Positions 53,572 to 64,000 of a stretch of 64,000 nucleotides of DNA are shown here, in pieces. Positions within the stretch are counted from its first letter, which is position 1. Every line of letters starts with the position of its first letter. Made by a program: the position numbers and the translations under genes. The notes beneath the pieces are model-generated. The model was not told the origin of the DNA. It saw nothing but the letters and a program-made list of their open reading frames with translations, and ran no database searches. Source of the DNA: Phytophthora colocasiae (Eukaryota; Oomycota; Peronosporomycetes; Peronosporales; Peronosporaceae); the NCBI GenBank assembly GCA_018806915.1, contig JAGKQI010000104.1:620001-684000 (forward strand), given 5' to 3'.

Positions 53572-54593
53572 GGTTTGTAGTCGGCAACTTGGGCAGGAGA
53601 ACGGAAGTTGTAGAATGACTCAATCAACGATGAGGTCGGCAAACACGATCGGTTCTTGCTGTCTGGGAAACGTGCTACATGTACAGCCTTCTGAGTACAT
53701 CGCACACGTCTGGGAGCTGTCATTCGCACTGCAACCCGATCGTACCGCCACTTCTTCACTGTTGACGCGGTAAACAGGTTGTCCTTCAGCGTAACCACCA
53801 GTTGCAAGTATTACCGTGCATTTTGCTCCGTGTAGAGTCTACCGTATATTGTACACACACCTGTGATGATAAAGATACGTGCTGTTCGTTTGAAACAGTT
53901 GTGCCAATCTAGGAATCCTAGACTACGTACGATACGGGGATCACGTAGTTCGAGTTTGGGTAAACAGCGTTATCCAACTCGATTGAACGACATGTATGAT
54001 CTGGCCAGTCGACAGCCTAAAAGTGCAGTTCAACAAAATGACAGCTTACGTTGCAGTTTGGCTCGATAGGGGACCTCGGAGAAGCTTGCACCGTGCGAGT
54101 TTCGCTTTGTCAATTACATGTACTGTACAGGTGTACAGGATAGAATACATCCGGTTATCTCCGCAGTGCGGAATCCGCACTGTGAAGTTCACAGGAAGCT
54201 ACTGTACGTACGCTGTCCAGCATTTGCAAATCATAAGCGGGACGCCAAGTTGGAGTCCAACATTGTTGAGCCCCGCCTAGCGAATTTCGCAAGCTGCGCC
54301 CATGCTGATCACAGCCTTGCTTTTGCGCACATCCCAGTCGCTTTCCTGCCTCCAAACTGGACCTCCTCCTCTCCTCACATCGTTATTCACACTGGCAATA
54401 CCGGTACTATACGTGGAAGGCTCCCCACAATTTTACGCAATATTGAGAATATGTAGTACGGTACTACATAGTATTGATGCGTCTGAATATTGCGTAAAAT
54501 TGCCTTTGCTCTTCTGAAAGATAACCTGCCGCATCCTCAGAATATGCAATGCTCAGCAGGGCGACAAAGCAGCGACTTGGGCTGCTTAGAAAC

Positions 54594-55564
54594 CAGGATG
54601 CAACCCAACCGTCCCAGGACTCGGCTTACCTTGTACCTCACCGAAGTGTAGTGCGAATGTCTGCTTCCACTTCTCCATGAACGCCGGGAATGCATCTATG
54701 TTGGCCTCTGGAACGTGCCCAAGGCTTGTTCGTGTTGATATCCGTACGCACACTATCGAACACTACAGACTTCTGGAAACAATCCAATTCATAAACAGCT
54801 TCGCAGCGGCAGGATGTTTGGCCCTTTTCAAAATTCCAACACATTGACCCCACTCCTCCCACGAACACGGCCCCGCTTACCAATCATTTTCTCCCCAGAG
54901 CTCACCAGCGACATTGGAGCCGCGGTTGAAGCTGACGTTCTGCTTAGCGAGACCAGACACCCAGTCCCATCCGTACTTCTCCACGTAGCGGGTGTACAGG
55001 AACAACACAGCGTCGTCATCGTGCGGATAGGATGAGGCAATCTTGCCAGCCCATTTCGGGTCCGTCAGATCCGCTGGGGTAGTAGGCGGCGCCACACCGT
55101 CAAGTCCGGTAGAGTTGTAGATGTAACCGAACGTGAAGATGGTGTACGCCAACCATGCGCCGTTCTTGTCCTTCAACGTGTCATGAACCTTGGAGAAGTT
55201 GGCCGGCTTGTACGGCAAGAGATCACCAGCCTTAGTCCAGCGAGTGAAGTCTTGCAGCGTTTGCAGTGCCACCACGTCAGGTACTAGAGTGTCAGTCGCG
55301 AGTTGATTGTCGATACGCACGTCGGTATTTGGCTGTAGTCGACGATGGCGGTGAAGTTGATCTTCGGGAAACGCTGCGTAAATGCTTCGTGAAGACCGTC
55401 TTGCTGCGCTGGGGTGTCGCCTCCGTGGTAGAGGACGAGGTTACCACCTTCTTCCACGGCGTCAGCGTAGAGTTGGTCAATGGTCTTGGTCTCCTCACCA
55501 GTTTTAGCTACGACTCCAGAGGAAAAGATAGTGCAAACAAACAGGAGCGGAGCAAAAGCTGCAT
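54594..55564 (-). pseudogene. Array solute-binding pseudogene, unit 5
   Basis: Like unit 4 but with extra small changes in the KYHDVR codons (CGTCGGTATTTGGCTG) and in the leader (CTTGGGTGGGGGAG). Its spacer is interrupted by a hAT element. Confidence 0.85.
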
Positions 55565-55862
55565 GGTTTGTAGTCGGCAACTTGGGTGGGGGAGAACGGA
55601 AGTTGTAGAATGACTCAATCAACGATGAGGTCGGCAAACACGATCGGTTCTTGCTGTCTGGGAAACGTGCTACATGTACAGCCTTCTGAGTACATCGCAC
55701 ACGTCTGGGAGCTGTCATTCGCACTGCAACCCGATCGTACCGCCACTTCTTCACTGTTGACGCGGTAAACAGGTTGTCCTTCAGCGTAACCACCAGTTGC
55801 AAGTATTACCGTGCATTTTGCTCCGTGTAGAGTCTACCGTATATTGTACACACACCTGTGAT

Positions 55863-57167
55863 CATCACAGGGCTCTCCAAATAAGTAGGGATTAGGGATT
55901 GACGGGGCTGGAGGCGTCTCAATCCCTTATTGATGAACGTACCCTTAATTGACAATATTATTGTCAACTTCAACTTATAAGATACTATAAAGATCCGGTA
56001 AGAGTCGAGGAGTAAAGCAGTCCTCGAAACTTCTCCCGGTGGGCGTTATACCGTGCCGGGGACCACAGCCACTCTCATGCTGGCATTTCCGATTTTGCGA
56101 ACCAAGTCCAACACTCTTCTACTCAACTTGTTCACCCTCGTCATCCATGGCTACCTTAGACCCTGGTCTCTCGAACAAGGAGATCTGTTCGTTGATGTAT
56201 CGAGACCAAACAAGCGGAGGAAGAACCTGCAACGGATGCAACACCTTCATCTTTCAGGACCGAAGTCGCGGCTATCATAACCTCAAGGACGTACCGGATT
56301 CAGACTATCGGCGCAAAACCCATTGTCGACTTCTTGCCATCCGCAGAGGAACACGTTCAGATCATGCAGCTCTTGGAGGACCTGAAGATACTAGATTCGA
56401 CAACGCAGAAGCTACAAACCGACAAAATCTCTTTGAGCCTGGTACGTGATATTTTTGACGAGCTGTTGTTAGAGTTTCCAGAGATAAAGACACGCCTATC
56501 AACCGAAGCCACCATTATTCAGTCCAAGGACTTTGAAAGAGCTGTCGTGAAGGTACAAAATAATCAGGATTCTGTCCTAACCACCAAAGAAGCCGCAACG
56601 CTGGCTAGACTCATCCGCCCAGAAATTGTAGCAGCACGCGCTGCAAAATCTGCCAGTAAGAAGGCAAAACGGCGCCGTATCCAAGAAGAACCGGAAACCA
56701 ACTTGAGACATCAGGCAAAAACGACGGCGTACAGGAAAAGAAGTGATGGAGTCGATCAACATTCGAGCTGCAATGCGCGTAAAGGAGGCATCAATATACT
56801 TGGATCTCACGTGGCTGCCAGCCACTTCGGTACAAGTAGAGCGTCTTTTCTCCAAGATTAAGTGCATGCTGGGGTATCTTCGGAAAAGCATCAGTCATGA
56901 GACGCTCGAGACCTTACTTTACCTGAAGATGAACTGGGACTTAGTGACGGACGAAGTGATTTCGAACGCCGTGAAACGCGCAGTTGAGGACGACAACGAA
57001 GAAGAAGCAGATCTCTAAAACCGTAGTTCTTAATCTGGAAGAAGTAGATAGAGACCCCCTTTTCAATAATTGCGTAAGTGCCAAATATTGAGATGGCCGC
57101 TCCCTCCCTTATTGTCCCCTACAATAATACCCCTTTTTCAATAACAATACATTTTTGGAGACCCCTG
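55863..57167. mobile_element. Internally deleted hAT element in array spacer
   Basis: Ends CAGGGCTCTCCAAA (from 55868) and, inverted, CAGGGGTCTCCAAA (to 57167). CCTGTGAT occurs directly left of the extra bases CATCA (55855-55862) and directly right (57168-57175), an 8-bp target duplication. The uninterrupted spacer in other units has CCTGTGAT once, confirming the site. At 1.3 kb it is too short for a full transposase. Confidence 0.88.
56160..57018 (+). pseudogene. hAT transposase remnant with dimerisation domain
   Basis: Pieces in several frames: a BED-finger-like CNGCNTFIFQDRSRGYHNL near 56230; a helical stretch VQIMQLLEDLKILD ... FPEIKTRL with AVVKVQNNQDSVLTTKEA (56360-56600); and the hATC dimerisation motif LTWLPATSVQVERLFSKIKC ... 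LETLLYLKMNWDLV ending at 57018. The RNase-H-fold catalytic part is missing, so it cannot transpose by itself. Confidence 0.8.
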
Positions 57168-57901
57168 CCTGTGATGATAAAGATACGTGCTGTTCGTTTG
57201 AAACAGTTGTGCCAATCTAGGAATCCTAGACTACGTACGATACGGGGATCACGTAGTTCGAGTTTGGGTAAACAGCGTTATCCAACTCGATTGAACGACA
57301 TGTATGATCTGGCCAGTCGACAGCCTAAAAGTGCAGTTCAACAAAATGACAGCTTACGTTGCAGTTTGGCTCGATAGGGGACCTCGGAGAAGCTTGCACC
57401 GTGCGAGTTTCGCTTTGTCAATTACATGTACTGTACAGGTGTACAGGATAGAATACATCCGGTTATCTCCGCAGTGCGGAATCCGCACTGTGAAGTTCAC
57501 AGGAAGCTACTGTACGTACGCTGTCCAGCATTTGCAAATCATAAGCGGGACGCCAAGTTGGAGTCCAACATTGTTGAGCCCCGCCTAGCGAATTTCGCAA
57601 GCTGCGCCCATGCTGATCACAGCCTTGCTTTTGCGCACATCCCAGTCGCTTTCCTGCCTCCAAACTGGACCTCCTCCTCTCCTCACATCGTTATTCACAC
57701 TGGCAATACCGGTACTATACGTGGAAGGCTCCCCACAATTTTACGCAATATTGAGAATATGTAGTACGGTACTACATAGTATTGATGCGTCTGAATATTG
57801 CGTAAAATTGCCTTTGCTCTTCTGAAAGATAACCTGCCGCATCCTCAGAATATGCAATGCTCAGCAGGGCGACAAAGCAGCGACTTGGGCTGCTTAGAAA
57901 C

Positions 57902-58245
57902 CAGGATGCAACCCAACCGTCCCAGGACTCGGCTTACCTTGTACCTCACCGAAGTGTAGTGCGAATGTCTGCTTCCACTTCTCCATGAACGCCGGGAATG
58001 CATCTATGTTGGCCTCTGGAACGTGCCCAAGGCTTGTTCGTGTTGATATCCGTACGCACACTATCGAACACTACAGACTTCTGGAAACAATCCAATTCAT
58101 AAACAGCTTCGCAGCGGCAGGATGTTTGGCCCTTTTCAAAATTCCAACACATTGACCCCACTCCTCCCACGAACACGGCCCCGCTTACCAATCATTTTCT
58201 CCCCAGAGCTCACCAGCGACATTGGAGCCGCGGTTGAAGTTGACG
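57902..58245 (-). pseudogene. Array solute-binding pseudogene, unit 6 (C-terminal remnant)
   Basis: The 3' remnant is as in the other units up to the FNRGSN-coding region, where it changes abruptly to the scrambled fragment also seen near 35690. This is the right edge of the regular array. Confidence 0.8.
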
Positions 58246-58930
58246 TTCTGTTGAGCAAGTTTAGTCCCATCCGTACTTCTCCACGTACAGTAGCGGGTGT
58301 GCAGGAACAACGCAGCATCATCGCCGTGTGGGTAGGATAGACGTTGCCAGCCCATTGCGGAGAAAACCGACCGCTTAGTACAGTCAAGTTATAGATATAC
58401 TGTACCTGACCGAACTGGAAATGGTGTACGCCAATTCTTGTCCTTCAACGAGTGCACCTTCGGCCACAGTAAATATCACGACGCACGTATCAGCAACCAA
58501 ATGGGGACCGATACACTGATACCCGATGTGGCAACGCTGCAGACGCTGCATTGCAGCCTGTAAGACTTCGCTCTCTGGGCTAAGACTGGTGATCCCCTGT
58601 GACAGGGGATCAGGGGCCCTGTCGTACAAACCTGCCAACTTTTCCAACGCCCACGACAACTCGTCAACGATGACCCTAAAGGATAGTTTCGGGAAAGTTG
58701 TGAAACAGCTTGTTGGAAGAGTTTTGTTGCATTAAGCTGTCTCCACCCGTGATAAAGGACGAGATTTCACGACAGCGTCAGCGTAGAGTTGGACCGGGCT
58801 TGTATAAAATTTTTGTCTACATGTACTGGCAGTACCCGGAAGCGAGCAGTGCACGGAGGGAACGGAGTTGAAAACGAATGAGACACACTAAGAGCCCGCA
58901 ACACGAACGGCAAACTTGCTGTTCGCAACT
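58246..58930 (-). pseudogene. Scrambled solute-binding fragment, second copy
   Basis: Collinear with 35690-36420: the same order of broken pieces, with a few indels. It lacks the 20-bp inverted copy seen there and runs on without a Copia element into the sequence AAAAGTCCAATATGAACGTG, which in the other locus lies directly right of the Copia element. Confidence 0.75.
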
Positions 58931-59071
58931 CGAGTCGTAGGCCAGTACATGTACGTACTTCAAGTATGTGCCAAAACTTGAAATCAAAAGTCCAATATGA
59001 ACGTGATTCTTATGCATGTAGTTGCCGAAGGCAACATTCGCTGTTAGAAACTACGTTTTAACATGTAACTC

Positions 59072-60127
59072 TTACTGACCCGGGTGCAGACCAAGGAAGC
59101 CCAGACTGGGCTCACCCTGCACTTCACCGAAGTACAGCGCGAACGTCTGCTTCCACTGCTCCACCTTCGCACGGTCCTCCATGAACGTCGGGAAGGCAGC
59201 CATGTTGGCTTCCGGGACGTTCCAAGGCTTATTAGCATTAAGATCCGTGCGCACACTGTTAAACACCACCGACGTCTGAGCTTCCTGGGAAATAGCCCAG
59301 TTCATGAACAGCTTGGCCGCAGCAGGATGCTTGGCCTTTTTCAGAATTCCGACACGCTGACCCCAGCTCAGATAGTCCGTGCCGTTTCCTCCCACGAATA
59401 CGATCGGGGCGCCGCCACCGCCCGTGCCGACACCAATCACCTTCTCCCCAGAGCTGACGAGCTCACCAGCGACATTGGAGCCGCGGTTGAAGCTGACGTT
59501 CTGCTTAGCGAGACCAGACACCCAGTCCCATCCGTACTTCTCCACGTAGCGGGTGTACAGGAACAACACAGCGTCGTCATCGTGCGGATAGGATGAGGCA
59601 ATCTTGCCAGCCCATTTCGGGTCCGTCAGATCCGCTGGGGTAGTAGGCGGCGCCACACCGTCAAGTCCGGTAGAGTTGTAGATGTAACCGAACGTGAAGA
59701 TGGTGTACGCCAACCATGCGCCGTTCTTGTCCTTCAACGTGTCATGAACCTTGGAGAAGTTGGCCGGCTTGTACGGCAAGAGATCACCAGCCTTAGTCCA
59801 GCGAGTGAAGTCTTGCAGGGTTTGCAGTGCCACCACGTCAGGTACTAGAGTGTCAGTCGCGAGTTGATTGTCGATACGCACGTCGTGGTATTTGCTGTAG
59901 TCGACGATGGCGGTGAAGTTGATCTTCGGGAAACGCTGCGTAAATGCTTCGTGAAGACCGTCTTGCTGCGCTGGGGTGTCGCCTCCGTGGTAGAGGACGA
60001 GGTTACCACCTTCTTCCACGGCGTCAGCGTAGAGTTGGTCAATGGTCTTGGTCTCCTCACCAGTTTTAGCTACGACTCCAGAGGAAAAGATAGTGCAAAC
60101 AAACAGGAGCGGAGCAAAAAGCTGCAT
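59072..60127 (-). CDS. Secreted ABC-type substrate-binding protein homologue, copy D (intact)
   Basis: Uninterrupted 351 residues with signal peptide (MQLFAPLLFVCTIFSSGVVA). It has all family blocks: LVLYHGGDTPAQQ, VDYSKYHDVRIDNQLATDTL, GKIASSYPHDDDAVLFLYTRYVEKYGWDW, SFNRGSNVAGELVSSGEKVIGVG, DYLSWGQRVGILKKAKHPAAAKLFMNWA, and the end GFLGLHPGQ. It keeps the 8 bp that all array pseudogenes and copy G have lost, so it is the best guess for the functional relative of the array. It lies at the array's right border and shares the same type of leader. Confidence 0.88.
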   Translation of the reverse strand: MQLFAPLLFVCTIFSSGVVAKTGEETKTIDQLYADAVEEGGNLVLYHGGDTPAQQDGLHEAFTQRFPKINFTAIVDYSKYHDVRIDNQLATDTLVPDVVALQTLQDFTRWTKAGDLLPYKPANFSKVHDTLKDKNGAWLAYTIFTFGYIYNSTGLDGVAPPTTPADLTDPKWAGKIASSYPHDDDAVLFLYTRYVEKYGWDWVSGLAKQNVSFNRGSNVAGELVSSGEKVIGVGTGGGGAPIVFVGGNGTDYLSWGQRVGILKKAKHPAAAKLFMNWAISQEAQTSVVFNSVRTDLNANKPWNVPEANMAAFPTFMEDRAKVEQWKQTFALYFGEVQGEPSLGFLGLHPGQ

Positions 60128-61794
60128 GGTTTGTAGTCGGCAACTTGGGCAGGAGAACGGAAGTTGTAGAATGACTCAATCAACGATGAGGTCGGCAAAC
60201 ACGATCGGTTCTTGCTGTCTGGGAAACGTGCTACATGTACAGCCTTCTGAGTACATCGCACACGTCTGGGAGCTGTCATTCGCACTGCAACCCGATCGTA
60301 CCGCCACTTCTTCACTGTTGACGCGGTAAACAGGTTGTCCTTCAGCGTAACCACCAGTTGCAAGTATTACCGTGCATTTTGCTCCGTGTACTGTAGAGTC
60401 TACTACTAGTAGTAGTAGTACATTGTACACACACACCTGTGATGATAAAGATACGTGCTGTTCGTTTGAAACAGTTGTGCCAATTCGTTTGGAACAGTTG
60501 TGCCAATAATCTAGGACTAGGATACGGGGATCACGTAGTTCGAGTTGGGTAAATAGCGTTATCCAACTCGATTGAACGACATGTATGATCTGGCCAGTCG
60601 ACAGCCTAAAAGTGCAGTTCAACAAAATGACAGCTTACGTTGCGGTTTTGGCTCGATAGGGGACCTCGGAGAAGCTTGCACCGTGCGAGTTTCGCTTTGT
60701 CAATTACATGTACTGTACAGGTGTACAGGATAGAATACATCAGGTTATCTCCGCAGTGCGGAATCCGCACTGTGAAGTTCACAGGAAGCTACTGTACGTA
60801 CGCTGTCCAGCATTTGCAAATCATAAGCGGGACGCCAAGTTGGAGTCCAACATTGTTGAGCCCCGCCTAGCGAATTTCGCAAGCTGCGCCCATGCTGATC
60901 ACAGCCTTGCTTTTGTGCACATCCCAGTCGCTTTCCTGCCTCCAAACTGGACCTCCTCCTCTCCTCGCATCGTGATTCACGGCCAGGACAATTCTGTATG
61001 TACACCTACAGTACATGCACCGGTTGAGCTCCTAAATGGTACCGGTACCCCCCAAAAAAAACTTTTGAATCAAAGCTTTTGAGGACTTCGCAAGTTGCCT
61101 TTGAATAGCAAATCTGCAGTCAAATGATTCAGGTGGGGGGAAAGAGGTCATTTATACATTGTGTTTTCTGCTCATTGCTCTGGTGTACAGTTGATCTTAG
61201 TAGTCACTGTCTTCAACATTACCGGTACTGGTGGGTATAGCACACATACGTATACATGTAAATGCAATCAAAGATGGCGATACAACCTGGGCCATCATTG
61301 CTTGAAGCACAGCTTGCAAAATTCACCACTCGCACATAAGTCGGGGGTCCGCAAATGCAATTGTCGCCTGCAGGTTGTTCGGAGTTTTCATCGTGTTGTA
61401 CAGCTAAAGACTACAAGTTATAGCTTACATATTGCTTCCGGAGTTAATACACTATACATTCATTCTTAGGGTGCTGAGGATCTCAGTAAGAATCAATGAG
61501 CCCGGTCCGATTAATACATGTAACGCGATCTGCCTAGTCAGCCAATTACCACAAGTCATTGAAGTTGTCGAAAGAGATGTACAACAAAGCCGTGCTTACC
61601 TAAGACTTGGCCAGCGCCACCAGGCAACTCGTCAGCTACAGATTGAGTAATCGTCCTGCACACTGCACTGATGCCTTACTGCTTCTTTCTAGCCGTCTGT
61701 ATCCAACCCGAAAGAGAACTCATTCTCCAATTTACTACATCCGCATCAAGTCCTTCCAGACCAACCTCTGTTACCGCCCCGGACGCTACCACCA
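60128..61794. other. Diverged array spacer and non-coding sequence
   Basis: Up to about 60990 this is a diverged array spacer (with a duplicated TTCGTTTG(A/G)AACAGTTGTGCCAA and a small TAGTAG run near 60400). From there to copy E I recognise no gene. It contains the leaders of copy D (minus) and copy E (plus). Confidence 0.6.
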
Positions 61795-62852
61795 ATGCAG
61801 TTGTTTACGCCATTCCTCTTCGCGTCCGCGCTGCTCTTTGTTGGAGCAGTAGCTAAACCCTCGTCCGGCGAAGAGACCAAGACTATCGATGAGCTCTACG
61901 CTGATGCGATTGCAGAAGGCGGTAACCTTGTCTTGTACCATGGTGGAGACACCCCGACCTCGCAGGACAGCTTGCACGCTGTAATTGCGAATCGTTTCCC
62001 GAAGCTCAATTTTACTGCCGTTGTCGACTACAGCAAATATCATGACGTCCGTATCGACAATCAGTTGGAAACCGATACACTGGTGCCCGATATTGTGGCA
62101 TTACAGACACTGCAAGACTTCACCCGTTGGGCCAAGACTGGAGACCTCCTGCCGTACAAACCCGCCAACTTTTCCAAGATCCACGACTCTCTGAAAGACG
62201 AGAATGGTGCATGGCTCGCGTACTCCATCTACCAGTTCAGTTTCATTTACAACACGACCGCCCTCGACGGTCTAACGCCGCCAGCCACCCCGGCAGATCT
62301 GGTCAAGCCGGAATATGCTGGCAAAATTGCTTCGTCGTACCCTCACGATGACGATGCCGTTCTGTTCCTATACACCCGCTATGTCGACAAGTAAGGTTGG
62401 GATTGGGTGTCCCGGCTCGCCCAGCAGAACGTCAGCTTCAACCGCGGCACGAACGTTGCCCGCGAACTTGTGACTGCAGGGACCAAGCCCATTGGGATCG
62501 GCTCGAGTGTTCGTGGCAACGCGACCACATTTGTCACGGAAGGCACGGAGTTTCTCGGCTGGGGGCAGCGCATGGGGATTTTGTCGAAGGCTAGACACCC
62601 AGCTGCCGCCAAGCTGTTCATGAACTGGATCGTGTCGGAGGAGGCCCAGACGTCGGTGGTGACGAACAGTGTGCGCACGGACATCAACACCAATAAGCCC
62701 TGGGACGTTCCGGCGTCCAACATGGCCAACTTCCCGGGTTCATGGAGGATCGTGCGAAGGTAGAGGAGTGGAAGCAAACGTTCGCGCTGTACTTCGGCGA
62801 GGTCCAGGGCAAGCCGTCACCCGGGTGGCTCGGTCTTCACCCGGGACAGTAA
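61795..62852 (+). pseudogene. Solute-binding gene copy E, two disabling changes
   Basis: Starts MQLFTPFLFASALLF with a good signal peptide and runs well through GKIASSYPHDDDAVLFLYTRYVDK. There TAA replaces the Tyr codon of the conserved KYGWDW (62392-62394). The frame continues unbroken for another 120 residues (QQNVSFNRGTNVA ... ASNMANFP), then shifts by one base near 62742 (CCCGGGTTC) before the normal end WKQTFALYFGEVQG ... GWLGLHPGQ. Only two changes, so loss is recent; a sequencing error at either site cannot be excluded. Confidence 0.82.
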
Positions 62853-63003
62853 GTCGTGCCTATCGTGGGAAATGATCACGTTGGGGAAATGGCCAATTGA
62901 TTGCCAACGCACTTTTCAGTCATTCACAATTTGGGAACCGAGTTCAATTCTAGTAAAAAAAAAATTTTCACGAAATGCTTTGAGTCCTAGAAACTAGCAG
63001 AGA

Positions 63004-63640
63004 TTACTGGCCCGGGTGTAGACCAAAGAAGCCAGGACTGAGTTCTCCCTGCACTTCACCGAAGTATAGAGCGAATGTCTGCTTCCACTGCTCCACCTTC
63101 GCACGGTCCTCCATGAACGTTGGGAAGTACGCCATGTTGGCTTCGGGTATGTCCCAAGGTTTGTTTTCGTTAATGTCCGTGCGTGGACTGTCGAACACCA
63201 CCGTCGTTTGAGCCTCTTGGGAAATAGCCCAGTTCATGAACAGCTTCGCAGCGGCAGGATGCTTGGCCTTCTTCAGAATTGCAAGACGCTGACCCCAGCT
63301 CAGGTAGTCCGTGCCGTTTCCTCCCACAAACACTCCGGCACCAGCCGTGGCCACACCAATCGAGTTCACTCCAGCACTGACAAGCTCACCGGCGACATTG
63401 GTGCCGCGGTTGAAGCTAACATTCTGCTGAGCGAGGCCAGCTAACCAATCCCACCCGTACTTCTCCACATAGAGAGTGTACAGGAACAACACCGCATCGT
63501 CATCGTGAGGGTACGACGAAGCAATTTTACCAGCATATTCTGGCTTCATCAGATCTGCTGGGGTAGCTGGTGGCGCTAGGCCGTTGAGGGTAGTCGAGTT
63601 GTAGATATAGCCGAACGTGAAGAGTGTACGTCAACCACGC
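63004..63640 (-). pseudogene. Solute-binding gene copy F, 5'-truncated
   Basis: The C-terminal 60 percent is open and well conserved (GKIASSYPHDDDAVLFLYTLYVEKYGWDWL ... SPGFFGLHPGQ). It breaks off upstream of FTFGYIYNS at about 63630, where sequence changes to unrelated AT-rich DNA. There is no signal peptide. Tail to tail with copy E. Confidence 0.82.
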
Positions 63641-64000
63641 CGAAGGATTATAAATGGATCATATTCCGATCAAAACAAAAAAGGTCAATGACCAAATCCG
63701 TTGACCACTTCAAAAAACGTTGACCAAAGTTGATCGCCTAAGAATACGAACTTCATGAACATCATGTAACACCAGGCCACCAGGTAAGCCGTGACGGTAT
63801 GTGCTCACGAATATCCACATTGTAGTTTATTGACGCTATTCCAAGACTATAGATTCAGGGAGATTCACTGGCTCAATGTTTCGGCGGCGTGGACGCTGCT
63901 TGGCACGACACTTCGCCATGTCATCGATTCGATCGACGTGACGTTGGGAAAGGACTTGAATCATGGCGACGAAAGCGGGTAGTGATGGGTGGGGAGACGG
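63641..64000. other. Non-coding, with clustered TTGACC motifs
   Basis: No gene recognised. Within 63680-63740 GGTCAA/TTGACC occurs about four times in both orientations, next to the breakpoint of copy F. It may be the end of an unrecognised element. Confidence 0.4.

Noticed and set aside
47675..58245. Ribosomal or tRNA repeat array
   Set aside because: The unit contains solute-binding pseudogenes and no rRNA or tRNA-like sequence.

Overview
The window looks like nuclear DNA of an oomycete, most likely a Phytophthora-like species of the Peronosporales. The grounds are compact genes with short GT-AG introns (about 50-130 bp, many donors reading GTGCGT or GTAAG), secreted bacterial-type solute-binding proteins without transporter partners, and a dense mix of Copia, chromodomain Gypsy, hAT, PIF/Harbinger, Mutator-like and tyrosine-recombinase elements. 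The species is an inference; no marker gene is present.

Left third (1-16 kb) is ordinary gene-rich DNA: a five-exon gene of unknown function; an acidic/basic coiled-coil protein; two tandem CPA1/NHE-type Na+/H+ exchangers; a nine-exon SURF1 homologue head to head with a BCDIN3D/Bin3-type RNA 5'-phosphate methyltransferase that has a double-stranded RNA-binding domain inserted in its catalytic fold; three tandem multi-spanning membrane-protein paralogues, the third probably spliced to a degenerate cyclopropane-fatty-acid-synthase-like domain; and a four-WW-domain protein.

From 16.3 kb to the right edge the window is built around one family: secreted type-II periplasmic-binding-protein-like proteins (ABC iron/spermidine-type substrate-binding fold). 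Copies A and B are near-identical inverted arms, C is a diverged intact copy, D (59.1-60.1 kb) is intact, E and F are broken. Between them lies a tandem array of about 1,990-bp units, each with a pseudogene of this family plus about 1 kb of spacer. All array pseudogenes share an 8-bp deletion absent from D, so the gene died before the array was amplified.

Mobile elements invaded these duplicated segments. 21-26 kb: an intact PIF-type transposase ORF, then a hAT element nested in a TTAA-flanked element that also carries a perfect 40-bp hairpin. 26.4-35.6 kb: a Mutator-like element with about 110-bp terminal inverted repeats and a 9-bp target duplication, which contains both a MULE transposase and a tyrosine recombinase, and whose left end is duplicated (921 bp, one mismatch) around a Harbinger fragment. 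36.4-40.8 kb: a Copia element with a clean inversion of its reverse-transcriptase core. 41.2-46.9 kb: a chromodomain Gypsy element that splits a solute-binding gene. 55.9-57.2 kb: an internally deleted hAT element inside an array unit.

Gene models are hand-spliced from the sequence, and domain calls come from recognised motifs, not from searches. Several single-base indels in the array resemble uncorrected sequencing errors, so pseudogene status of individual array units should be read with care.
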